NCBI GenBank assembly: GCA_910577495.1
Contig: CAJTML010000097.1
Coordinates: forward strand, 1 to 7,973
DNA from: an uncultured Eggerthellaceae bacterium
Lineage (GTDB): Bacteria; Actinomycetota; Coriobacteriia; Coriobacteriales; Eggerthellaceae
Length of the DNA: 7,973 bases
Direction: 5' to 3'
How positions within the stretch are numbered: position 1 is the stretch's first letter; each line of letters opens with the position of its first letter. The notes beneath the pieces were generated by a model. That model worked only from the letters and a program-made list of their open reading frames with translations. It did not search any database and was not told the origin of the DNA. Of the stretch, positions 1 through 6,067 are shown piece after piece. Both the position numbers and the translations under genes were made by a program.

Positions 1-113
1 ATTCCCACAATCTGCTGAGGCGTTTTGCCCGCTCCATAGATCACCTCACCAACACCCTGCGTGGATGCGCGCAAGTGATCAGGCTTTGCATATCCGAGAT
101 CAGTAAAATCCAT
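1..113 (-). CDS. larB: LarB, nickel-pincer cofactor biosynthesis protein (5' end only)
   Basis: Only the first 37 codons lie in the window; the gene continues past the left edge. They contain the LarB N-terminal signature: DLGYAKPDHLR, then GEVIYGAGKTPQQI, matching the family pattern of a D-L-G-F/Y-A-K start, an R-x-x-x-Q-G segment and E-V-I-x-G-x-G-K-T-P-x-Q-I. LarB is related to PurE and carboxylates the pyridinium ring of nicotinic acid adenine dinucleotide, then hydrolyses it, as the first step towards the nickel-pincer nucleotide used by lactate racemase and relatives. The ATG at 113-111 is preceded by GAAGGG (126-121) at 7 nt spacing. A stronger GAGGAGGG (135-128) lies further up; it would sit too close to an in-frame GTG at 128, so ATG is preferred. 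The call rests on a short N-terminal match; the catalytic PurE-like part is out of view. Confidence 0.8.
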   Translation of the reverse strand, partial: MDFTDLGYAKPDHLRASTQGVGEVIYGAGKTPQQIVG

Positions 114-132
114 ACGTGAACCCTTCACCCCT

Positions 133-160
133 CCTCATTCGCTCGTTATGGCGAATGAGG
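133..160. repeat. Perfect 10-bp inverted repeat between the SBP gene and larB
   Basis: CCTCATTCGC (133-142) and GCGAATGAGG (151-160) are exact reverse complements around an 8-nt loop. It lies downstream of the solute-binding-protein stop and just upstream of larB, on the strand both genes use. There is no T-run after either arm, so a classical intrinsic terminator is not supported. It may be a transcript-processing or attenuating hairpin. The last bases of the larB-side arm touch the GAGGAGGG Shine-Dalgarno-like stretch, so folding could affect larB translation. Confidence 0.5.
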
Positions 161-172
161 CCTCTATGTGGC

Positions 173-200
173 GAGGGTGCACCGCAACGGGCACACCCTC
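173..200. repeat. Inverted repeat after the SBP stop codon
   Basis: GAGGGTG (173-179) pairs with CACCCTC (194-200) around a 14-nt loop that can itself add a few pairs. It begins 28 nt after the solute-binding-protein stop on the minus strand and could be a weak terminator or 3'-end stabiliser. No T-run follows, so the role is uncertain. Confidence 0.4.
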
Positions 201-227
201 ACAGAATTACGCTTTCAAATACAACGC

Positions 228-1379
228 CTATGCGGCTTGGTCAGTGTAGGTGCCATCATCTGCGACTGCATCGCCCGTGCCATTTGCGTCTCCCCCTACA
301 CCTTGATCATAGGTCTGATCAGGTGCTACCCCGGGGTCAGTATACGTAGTATCATCGACATACGAACCATCATCTACGATGCCACCATTATCAACCGCGC
401 CGGTGTTGTCATACACGACCGAATCATCAGTTACGGGCGCATCTTCGGCTCCCTCATCTTGGGCTGCGCCCTCATCGCCACCTTCGCTCTCATCAGCTGA
501 GGTGTCTTCAGACGCCGATGAGTCATCGGTTGCCGTAGCAGTTGCACCAGCCGTCAGCGGGATTTGCGCAAGATCCAGCACTGAGCCAAGCCACTTGGTC
601 TCAATGACGCCTACAATACCCGTTCCCGTTAAGGAGGTCAGCGCATCCGACACCGCTTGCTTCAGCTCAGCGTTGCTGTCAAGCACACCTACCGCGTAGC
701 CGCTTGGTTGCTGCATGAGTGCAACAATATGCACGTCGTAGCCAGCACTGTGCGCAGCGTAGGTACCAATCACGGCATCTGCTGCAACATATTGCACATC
801 GCCCGACTCAAGCTTCGCAAACGCACTCTTCAAGTCATCGGTAGTTACCAGCGTGCCACTTTCAAACTCGTTGGAAACTGCCCATGAGCTCTTCGACGAA
901 GTCTGCGCTGCAATAACCGGGGCCTCTTCATTGGTGGGCACTGCATCATTTGCCGGCAGGGCAAACAGCGCTACTGCGGTGGGAAGATAGGCCTCAGAGG
1001 TCCAAAACGTTGCTGCCGAATCCGCCTTATCAACACCCATAACGATATCAACCGAACCATTGGTGAGTGCAGCTTCGGCATCCGTGCCAACATCAACCAG
1101 TTCAAGCTTCAAGCCAAACTGATCAGCAAGGGCTGCAGCAACATCAACATCTAAGCCAACAATTTTTGACGAAGACGCAGGCTGGCCCGCCAGCGGAGCG
1201 TTGCCCGTATTCACGCCAACGCGTAAAACGCCATCTTGCGCGATCGTCGGGCTGCTTAAGGTTGGCGTTTTCTCGGGCGGCTGATACGACTCTTGCGAAG
1301 CACACCCCGCCAAACCAAACAGCGCCAAGGCACTTGCGACAAATGCCCCGATGAACTTAGTTGTCATAGAACGCGACAT
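228..1379 (-). CDS. Family-3 solute-binding lipoprotein with a long acidic C-terminal tail
   Basis: A 383-aa extracytoplasmic substrate-binding protein of the amino-acid ABC type (SBP_bac_3). The signal peptide is K8 plus a hydrophobic stretch 9-24 and a lipobox LAGC with the lipidated Cys at 26. The binding domain runs from about 49 (DGVLRVGVN) to 272: GLDVDVAAALADQFG (75-89), a NGSVDIVMG strand (107-115), AYLPTAVALFA (130-140) and GDVQYVAADAV (193-203) follow the family order. The start is the ATG at 1379 because GGAGG (1391-1387) lies 7 nt before it; the ATG at 1385 is too close, and the longer open frame upstream does not look coding. Residues 279-383 are low-complexity: about 29 Asp/Glu, no Lys or Arg, and recurring Asp-Gly/Asp-Thr-Tyr motifs. 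The Arg that usually contacts the ligand carboxylate after the central strand is missing; the mature protein has one Arg (R53). No permease or ATPase gene is adjacent, so it is an orphan here. The ligand is unknown. Confidence 0.88.
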   Translation of the reverse strand: MSRSMTTKFIGAFVASALALFGLAGCASQESYQPPEKTPTLSSPTIAQDGVLRVGVNTGNAPLAGQPASSSKIVGLDVDVAAALADQFGLKLELVDVGTDAEAALTNGSVDIVMGVDKADSAATFWTSEAYLPTAVALFALPANDAVPTNEEAPVIAAQTSSKSSWAVSNEFESGTLVTTDDLKSAFAKLESGDVQYVAADAVIGTYAAHSAGYDVHIVALMQQPSGYAVGVLDSNAELKQAVSDALTSLTGTGIVGVIETKWLGSVLDLAQIPLTAGATATATDDSSASEDTSADESEGGDEGAAQDEGAEDAPVTDDSVVYDNTGAVDNGGIVDDGSYVDDTTYTDPGVAPDQTYDQGVGGDANGTGDAVADDGTYTDQAA

Positions 1380-1641
1380 GCACATTCCTCCATCCATTTC
1401 TAATTCAACAAGGCTTCCTCTGACTGACCTAGTTTTTGACCCCACACTCGCGCACTGGATCTCAGCTTGCGCCGTCAATCTCTCGCCTGGTGCAGCCGAA
1501 TGCCGCATAGTCGCCAAGCGGTGCGACTTACCTCTAGGATACGCCATGATCGTCGCGCAACAACGCGGCTTACGTGGATCCTTTTGACCGCATCTGCCAT
1601 GGACTAGGGTGTTAACCCGCAACTACAGACTCAGAAGAAGC
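1380..1641 (-). promoter_or_regulatory. Long, possibly structured 5' leader of the SBP gene
   Basis: About 260 nt separate the likely promoter from the start codon, and I find no credible gene here on either strand. On the transcribed strand several elements can pair: AGTCGC/GCGACT around 8 nt (1509-1514 with 1523-1528); GCGCA/TGCGC (1450-1454 with 1468-1472) with an inner CTG/CAG; and TTGAC/GTCAA (1436-1440 with 1474-1478), which encloses the GCGC hairpin. This nesting suggests a structured leader. I looked for T-box, TPP, SAM, cobalamin, FMN, preQ1 and c-di-GMP core motifs and recognise none. It may be an unclassified regulatory RNA or a plain untranslated leader. Confidence 0.4.
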
Positions 1642-1647
1642 GTAGCT

Positions 1648-1656
1648 ATTTTACCA
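1648..1656 (-). promoter_or_regulatory. Extended -10 promoter element for the SBP gene
   Basis: On the minus strand the sequence TGGTAAAAT fits an extended -10 (TG-N-TATAAT) with one mismatch in the hexamer. A -35 is weak: TAGTGA sits about 17 nt further up, which is normal for extended -10 promoters. Transcription would begin near 1641, giving the long leader described next to it. Confidence 0.45.
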
Positions 1657-1661
1657 GATGG

Positions 1662-1813
1662 GTTATTTGGTCACTAATTTGTCATGCGAAATACGCGTAA
1701 AATGCGCGTACAAACTAGGTGATATGCGTGCCACATCTGTGTCATAAACGAAAGATACCTCGCTTTGATTGCCGTGTACCAAGCGCAGCACAATTCTGGC
1801 CATACTGCATAGT
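1662..1813. other. Intergenic region upstream of comF
   Basis: This stretch separates the divergent SBP and comF-like genes. It holds a 6-bp-arm inverted repeat TACGCG/CGCGTA (1692-1697 with 1705-1710, 7-nt loop). TTGTCA at 1679 resembles a -35, but no -10 lies at proper spacing. I see no Shine-Dalgarno before the comF ATG and no RNA gene. Confidence 0.4.
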
Positions 1814-2590
1814 ATGGGTAGGCTAGCAGAAACAGAACTGCGCAAAACGTGCGCAGATCGTGTCAAGCAAGGTGTTCGCCTTGTTGCGGAAACGTGCGCA
1901 GAAACCATCTGGCCAACCCAATGTGTTATCTGCAACAAACCAGGCGAAGTCATGTGTGACACCTGTCTGATCAACCTTCCCTACATTGATCAAAGCCGAG
2001 CATGTAAAACATGCGGCGCGCCGTTTGGCCAGGTGCAATGTAGCGAATGTAATCTCGTCTCACTTACAAACGCCAACAGAACGCAGGTGCCCTTTGACAC
2101 GTGCAGCAGTGCAGTGGTCTACACCGCATCAGCAACTAAACTAGTTCGCAGCTGGAAAGACGCAGGTGATCAGCGCTTGGGAGCCTATCTTGCCGCCATC
2201 ATGGCGAACTTAATAAGTCCAACACACAACAAACCAGACAACAACGTCCCCGTCATCACTTATATCCCTGCCACCAAGCAGGCATATCTTCGGCGAGGCT
2301 TTGATCATGCACTGCAGATTGCATCACTTATCAGTAAGCAGACGGCGCTCCCCTACGCAACCCTATTCACCCGACCGCAAAGCCAGGATCAGCGAAAATT
2401 CGGCAGAGTTGAGCGCATGGAGAATATGGCTGGAAGATTTTCGCTTGCGCCGAACGCACAGATCCCCGCACGGGTCATACTTATTGATGACGTCATGACC
2501 TCGGGGGCAACCCTGTATGCCGCAAGCGATCTGCTCCGAGCACACGGAGCAGAACATATTAGCTGTATTACCTTTGCGCGCGTTTGGTGA
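1814..2590 (+). CDS. ComF family protein (double zinc ribbon plus phosphoribosyltransferase domain)
   Basis: A 258-aa protein with the ComFC/GntX architecture. The N-terminal part carries four CxxC pairs that can hold zinc: C37/C40, C48/C51, C64/C67 and C76/C79. The C-terminal part is a type I phosphoribosyltransferase fold: the family motif LRRGFDHA (159-166), RKFGRVERMENMAGRF (194-209) and the PRPP loop VILIDDVMTSGATL (221-234). ComF proteins are linked to uptake of single-stranded DNA during natural transformation, though many species carry one without known competence; the biochemical substrate is unsettled. The start is the first ATG in frame. It has no clear Shine-Dalgarno; a TTG at 1769 would add 15 residues but has none either, so the start is the least certain point. 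The 3' end overlaps the opposing glycosyltransferase gene by 23 bp. A 13-bp in-frame duplication lies near the 5' end. Confidence 0.88.
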   Translation: MGRLAETELRKTCADRVKQGVRLVAETCAETIWPTQCVICNKPGEVMCDTCLINLPYIDQSRACKTCGAPFGQVQCSECNLVSLTNANRTQVPFDTCSSAVVYTASATKLVRSWKDAGDQRLGAYLAAIMANLISPTHNKPDNNVPVITYIPATKQAYLRRGFDHALQIASLISKQTALPYATLFTRPQSQDQRKFGRVERMENMAGRFSLAPNAQIPARVILIDDVMTSGATLYAASDLLRAHGAEHISCITFARVW

Positions 2591-3893
2591 GGTTATTCGC
2601 CTTAGCAGACATTTCAGTCACGTCAACCGAAATGCAGTGCGTGATAGGCTTCCAATTGCCCTTCTTAACCAATGCCACCAGTGCAATAGGAATGTAGGTG
2701 ATCATGAAGAACGGGAAGGTGAACATATAGAGCACCTTTTTACGGGTGGGCGCATGAATTGAATCCCACTCTACAAAGGTGGTGAGGACACCAAAGAGGA
2801 ACATGAACACCAAGTAATTAAAGAGGCAGAACAGAATTGATGAAACTGACGAGGCAATCATGATACCCGTTGACATCATGCCAGTTGCTGCCAAGAAGAT
2901 GATGATGGCATTAAAGATAACCGACACCACCGTCAGCAACATACCAGGAGCAATAGTCATGAGCATGTCATAGCAGGCGAAGCGCGAACCTTTAGGGTTG
3001 GTTGCAACACCCTTCGCCAATCGTGCACCATAATGCCAAAATACCTGGTAAAAGCCCTTCGCCCAGCGGAAACGCTGGTTCCAGGAATCTTTGAACGTGA
3101 TGGGCTGTTCGTCATAGAGCACAGCAGTGGGCGTATAGCTGATGCGCACCCCGTCCAAGATGCTGTTTGCGGAAAACTCAATGTCTTCAGTCAGCAGATG
3201 CCACTTCCAACCGTCCGCGGCCTCAATAATGTCAGCTGCAATGAAAAAGCCCGTGCCCGAAACAGCACACGAGGTATTCAAGGTGAGACGCGCCTGGTTC
3301 AAAAACTTTGCTTCGCGCAAAAACCAAACGGCATACCCTGCAGAAATCCAGTTTGATCCGTAGTTTTTGGAATTGCGATAACTGGTTGATGCCTTCGCCC
3401 CATTGTCGAAGGTCTTGTTCATCTCGCGGAAGTAGTTCACGTCCAAAACGTTGTCGGCGTCAAAGACAAAATAGGCCTCATAGCCTTTGTCGGCATACTG
3501 ATCCAAAATAATCTTGAAGCCGTAATCAAGTGCATAGCCCTTGCCGATTTCAGTGTCATTGGTGCGCTTGAGCACAATAGCGCCAGCGTCTTTGGCAACC
3601 GTAGCGGTGTCGTCGGTGCAGTTATCAGCAACAACAAACACATCAATAAGTTCAGAAGGATAATTTTGCACCTTAATTGAGTGAATGAGATCCCCGATAA
3701 CCGCAGCCTCATTGCGCGCACAAATAACCGCAGCATAGCGGTGATTTTTCTTGGCGCTCAGCTGCTTTGGCTTACGCGTGAGCACGACCAACACATAATA
3801 AAGTTGGTAGGTATAGCAAATCGTAAACGTGATAAAGACGCAAAAATTAAATATATCAACGAACGAAATTTGAGAGAAAAACTGATCAAACAC
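2568..3893 (-). CDS. Processive-type family 2 membrane glycosyltransferase
   Basis: A 441-aa polysaccharide-synthase-like GT2 protein, similar in layout to PgaC/IcaA and hyaluronan synthase. An N-terminal membrane helix (about 10-39) is followed by the cytoplasmic GT-A domain: CARNEAAV (58-65), VVADNCTDD (87-95) for nucleotide-sugar binding, the DxD motif in FDADN (144-148), GTGFF (213-217), the catalytic-base motif TED (235-237) and QRFRW (273-277), which fits the QxxRW signature of processive synthases. Three hydrophobic stretches follow (about 311-336, 344-375, 388-409). These features suggest a polymer made from a UDP-sugar and passed across the membrane; the sugar cannot be told. The start is GTG at 3893-3891, with AAGGAG (3910-3905) 11 nt ahead. 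No other polysaccharide genes are adjacent. It converges on, and overlaps by 23 bp, the comF-like gene. Confidence 0.9.
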   Translation of the reverse strand: MFDQFFSQISFVDIFNFCVFITFTICYTYQLYYVLVVLTRKPKQLSAKKNHRYAAVICARNEAAVIGDLIHSIKVQNYPSELIDVFVVADNCTDDTATVAKDAGAIVLKRTNDTEIGKGYALDYGFKIILDQYADKGYEAYFVFDADNVLDVNYFREMNKTFDNGAKASTSYRNSKNYGSNWISAGYAVWFLREAKFLNQARLTLNTSCAVSGTGFFIAADIIEAADGWKWHLLTEDIEFSANSILDGVRISYTPTAVLYDEQPITFKDSWNQRFRWAKGFYQVFWHYGARLAKGVATNPKGSRFACYDMLMTIAPGMLLTVVSVIFNAIIIFLAATGMMSTGIMIASSVSSILFCLFNYLVFMFLFGVLTTFVEWDSIHAPTRKKVLYMFTFPFFMITYIPIALVALVKKGNWKPITHCISVDVTEMSAKANNLTKRAQR

Positions 3894-4176
3894 TTTTCCC
3901 TAAACTCCTTCAAACTAGTTGGCAATAGGCAGTCAATCCGCAGAAAGACACAAGATACTAGTATAGTAAGTTGGTAGGTAAGCGCTAGATGCCCCGTGTG
4001 TTCGTTACCAATTCTTACGAATTTAGCCGCTAAATCATCGTATTTTCTTCACACCTTTGCAGAGTCTCTCCACAAACGAGCACCGATCATATCCGCAGCA
4101 AACGCGCTGTGATACCCTATCGCATAGCAAATTTGCGCACACATGCGGCGCACAAACACCAAGTAGCGGAGGTATC
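3894..4176. other. Divergent intergenic region between the GT2 gene and ahcY
   Basis: This 283-bp region must hold promoters for both genes. Towards the glycosyltransferase, TATACT (3965-3960, minus strand) is a good -10 candidate without a clear -35; it overlaps the 10-bp palindrome ATACTAGTAT (3955-3964). A separate 15-bp palindrome lies at 4021-4035. On the ahcY side I see a small hairpin, TGCGC/GCGCA, shortly before the GCGGAGG Shine-Dalgarno. I do not recognise a SAH or SAM riboswitch core. A longer in-frame extension of ahcY to 4057 is open but does not resemble the family. Confidence 0.5.
4021..4035. promoter_or_regulatory. 15-bp palindrome, possible operator
   Basis: ATTTAGC and GCTAAAT are exact reverse complements around a single C. 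It lies in the divergent region, about 140 bp before ahcY and 130 bp before the glycosyltransferase. Size and position suit a dimeric repressor site, but the regulator is unknown. Confidence 0.35.
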
Positions 4177-5436
4177 ATGACCACTCATTACGACATTAAA
4201 GACATCAATTTAGCTGACGAAGGTTTGGCTCGAATCATTTGGGCAGACAAAGATATGCCCGTACTTGCTCGCATCCGTGAGCGATTCGCCGAAGAAAAAC
4301 CGCTCAAAGATGTCCGTATTGGGTGCTGCATGCACGTCACGACCGAAACCGCAAACCTCATGCGTGCGCTGGCTGCATCGGGCGCTCAGGTAACGCTCTG
4401 CGCATCAAACCCGCTCTCTACCCAAGACGACACCGCCGCCTCACTCGTGCGCGACTTCGGCATTTCGGTTTACGCTATTGCGGGCGAAGACATGGATACC
4501 TACAACCAGCATATCGAAGCGGTTATTGGCACCAACCCCCAGATCATCATGGACGACGGTGCTGATTTAGATACCGCGCTTCACACGCGTTTCCCCGAAG
4601 AGCTAGCTAACGTGATCGGCGGCACCGAAGAAACCACCACCGGTGTTGTTCGCCTCATGGCTATGGCGGCAGAGGGCGCGCTAGGTTATCCCGTTTTCAA
4701 TATCAACGATGCAAACACCAAGCATTGCTTCGACAATCACTATGGCACCGGCCAATCCACCCTTGATGGCATTATTCGCGCTACCAACAGACTGCTCAGC
4801 GGCCGCACTATGGTCATTTCCGGTTATGGTTATTGCGGCAGTGGCCTTGCACTTCGTGCACGTGGCATGGGCATGAATGTCATTGTGTGCGAGGTGGATC
4901 CGCTCAAGGCACTTGAGGCGCACATGGAAGGTTATCGCGTCATGCCAGCTGCAGAAGCAGCGAAGTACGCTGACGTGTGGGTGACGGTCACCGGTAACTG
5001 CAAGGTAGTGGATGCACCCGCTTTCGAGAATATGAAAGACGGTGCCATCGTTTGCAACTCTGGTCACTTCGACTCAGAGATTAACCTGGAATGGCTGAAC
5101 GAACATGCCGTTCGCAAAGAAGAGGTTAAGCCGCTCGTTGAAGAGTACACCCTCGAAGACGGACGCACCATCATCGTGCTTGCGCAAGGCCGCCTGGTCA
5201 ACCTCTCCTGCGCGGAAGGTCATCCGGCATCTGTTATGGACATGAGCTTCGCCAACCAAGCACTGGCTGCAGAGTACCTCTATCAGCACGCCGATGAGCT
5301 GGAGAACAAAGTCTACAACGTCCCCGCCGCAATTGACGATGGCGTCGCGCGCGTGAAGCTTGAGACGCTTGGCGTTGAGATTGACACGCTCACTGAAGAG
5401 CAAATCGCCTACATGAACTCGTGGAACTTCGCTTAG
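4177..5436 (+). CDS. ahcY: Adenosylhomocysteinase (short archaeal/Thermotoga type)
   Basis: A 419-aa NAD-dependent hydrolase that splits S-adenosylhomocysteine into homocysteine and adenosine, clearing the inhibitor left by methyltransferases. Visible motifs: MDDGAD (125-130), GTEETTTGV (149-157, general-acid Glu at 152), NDANTKHCFDN (177-187, with K182, D186, N187), the Rossmann loop SGYGYCGSG (215-223), VCEVDP (237-242) for NAD ribose, NSGHFDSEI (294-302), GRLVNLSCAEGHP (338-350) and YMNSW at the end. It lacks the insertions and the Lys/Tyr C-terminal extension of the eukaryotic-type enzyme. The Cys of that enzyme's FDNxYGC segment is Thr191 here (YGTGQS), as in archaeal and Thermotoga proteins. 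The ATG at 4177 has GGAGG (4168-4172) before it and matches the family start. An S-inosylhomocysteine hydrolase role, as known for a Methanocaldococcus homologue, cannot be excluded. The flavoprotein gene 63 bp downstream may be co-transcribed. Confidence 0.93.
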   Translation: MTTHYDIKDINLADEGLARIIWADKDMPVLARIRERFAEEKPLKDVRIGCCMHVTTETANLMRALAASGAQVTLCASNPLSTQDDTAASLVRDFGISVYAIAGEDMDTYNQHIEAVIGTNPQIIMDDGADLDTALHTRFPEELANVIGGTEETTTGVVRLMAMAAEGALGYPVFNINDANTKHCFDNHYGTGQSTLDGIIRATNRLLSGRTMVISGYGYCGSGLALRARGMGMNVIVCEVDPLKALEAHMEGYRVMPAAEAAKYADVWVTVTGNCKVVDAPAFENMKDGAIVCNSGHFDSEINLEWLNEHAVRKEEVKPLVEEYTLEDGRTIIVLAQGRLVNLSCAEGHPASVMDMSFANQALAAEYLYQHADELENKVYNVPAAIDDGVARVKLETLGVEIDTLTEEQIAYMNSWNFA

Positions 5437-5443
5437 GTTGCAT

Positions 5444-5461
5444 GTGGGTTTTCACGCCCAC
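5444..5461. repeat. Small hairpin between ahcY and the flavoprotein gene
   Basis: GTGGG (5444-5448) pairs with CCCAC (5457-5461) around 8 nt, starting 8 nt after the ahcY stop. No T-run follows, so it is unlikely to end transcription and does not argue against co-transcription. Confidence 0.3.
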
Positions 5462-5499
5462 GCCACCAAGCTTGCTAGCAGAAAGCGAAAGGAGCATCC

Positions 5500-5988
5500 G
5501 TGAAACACTATGATATGCGCCGTGAGACTCGAATGCTCACTGATGAGCAGTGTCGTGAGATCCTCAATACGGGCGAATATTGTATCGTTGCAACCAAAGA
5601 TGAAGACGGTTGGCCGTATAGTGTCCCGCTCTCCTACGCGCTCATAGATGGCAAGCTTTGCTTTCACACCACCAATACGTTCGGGCATAAGCTTGAGGAT
5701 TTCGCATGCGATGACCGCGTCAGCGCAACGGTAGTTACCGACGTCAAAGCGTTTTTCGCAGAAGGGGATTTTTCTTCTGAGTTTTCCTCGGTTATCGTTC
5801 GTGGCCGCGTTCAACGCGTTACCGATAGTGTCACTATGAGAAAGATTTTGGTAGCGCTTTGTATGAAATACTGTCCCGAGCACAAAGCAGATATTGGATC
5901 TGCCATGGCAGCCTCCTACGATGTAACGGCCACCTGGATCATAGAGCCCGAGGAAATGAGCGGCAAGCGCAACGCGCAACGCTCATGA
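5500..5988 (+). CDS. Pyridoxamine 5'-phosphate oxidase family / NimA-like flavin-binding protein
   Basis: A 162-aa protein of the split-barrel flavin-binding fold. The N-terminus MRRETRMLTDEQCREIL (6-22) followed by GEYCIVATKDEDGWPYSVPLSYAL (25-48), LCFHTTNTFGHKLEDF (53-68) and SSVIVRGRVQRV (96-107) is the pattern of the NimA-related 'pyridoxamine 5'-phosphate oxidase family'. Relatives bind FMN or similar cofactors and act as small reductases; true Nim proteins reduce 5-nitroimidazoles, but most homologues have no proven substrate, so drug resistance should not be assumed. His63 (GHK) lies in the segment that carries the key His in Nim proteins. GTG is the start: AAAGGAG (5488-5494) is 5 nt before it. 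It follows ahcY by 63 bp and ends before a strong terminator. Confidence 0.85.
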   Translation: MKHYDMRRETRMLTDEQCREILNTGEYCIVATKDEDGWPYSVPLSYALIDGKLCFHTTNTFGHKLEDFACDDRVSATVVTDVKAFFAEGDFSSEFSSVIVRGRVQRVTDSVTMRKILVALCMKYCPEHKADIGSAMAASYDVTATWIIEPEEMSGKRNAQRS

Positions 5989-6031
5989 GCGTATGCGGAC
6001 ACTGTGAGGCTTAAGCAAAGCCAAGCAACAC

Positions 6032-6060
6032 AAAGGGCTGATCATATGATCAGCCCTTTT
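6032..6060. terminator. Perfect palindromic, probably bidirectional terminator
   Basis: Positions 6032-6059 form a perfect 28-bp palindrome (14-bp arms AAAGGGCTGATCAT and its complement) ending in four T's on the plus strand. In RNA it folds to about 12 bp with a small AU loop. It ends the ahcY-flavoprotein unit on the plus strand. On the minus strand it lies just after the tRNA 3' end, so it may end that transcript too, although the T-run on that side is broken (CCCTTTGTG). Confidence 0.85.
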
Positions 6061-6067
6061 CATGTTA

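Noticed and set aside
1401..1430. Resemblance to the SRP RNA tip (GGTCAG...AGGAAGC on the minus strand)
   Set aside because: The exact GGTCCGGAAGGAAGCAGC-like core is absent and flanks do not pair as in SRP RNA.
1425..1445. AAAAACTAGG resembling the 3' end of a preQ1-I riboswitch
   Set aside because: The matching upstream stem-loop at the needed distance is missing.
1351..1587. A 78-codon open frame on the plus strand upstream of the SBP gene
   Set aside because: No ribosome site, no recognisable domain, and it runs antisense through the SBP start and leader.
1380..1622. N-terminal extension of the SBP to 464 residues
   Set aside because: The added 81 residues hide the signal peptide and lipobox inside the protein; the ATG at 1379 has a good GGAGG.
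3801..3980. 13-bp direct repeat AAGTTGGTAGGTA at 3801 and 3968
   Set aside because: One such pair is expected by chance in a window of this size, and one copy is in coding sequence.
4057..4176. Upstream extension of ahcY by 40 codons
   Set aside because: No family similarity and no ribosome site, whereas the ATG at 4177 has GGAGG and fits the family start.
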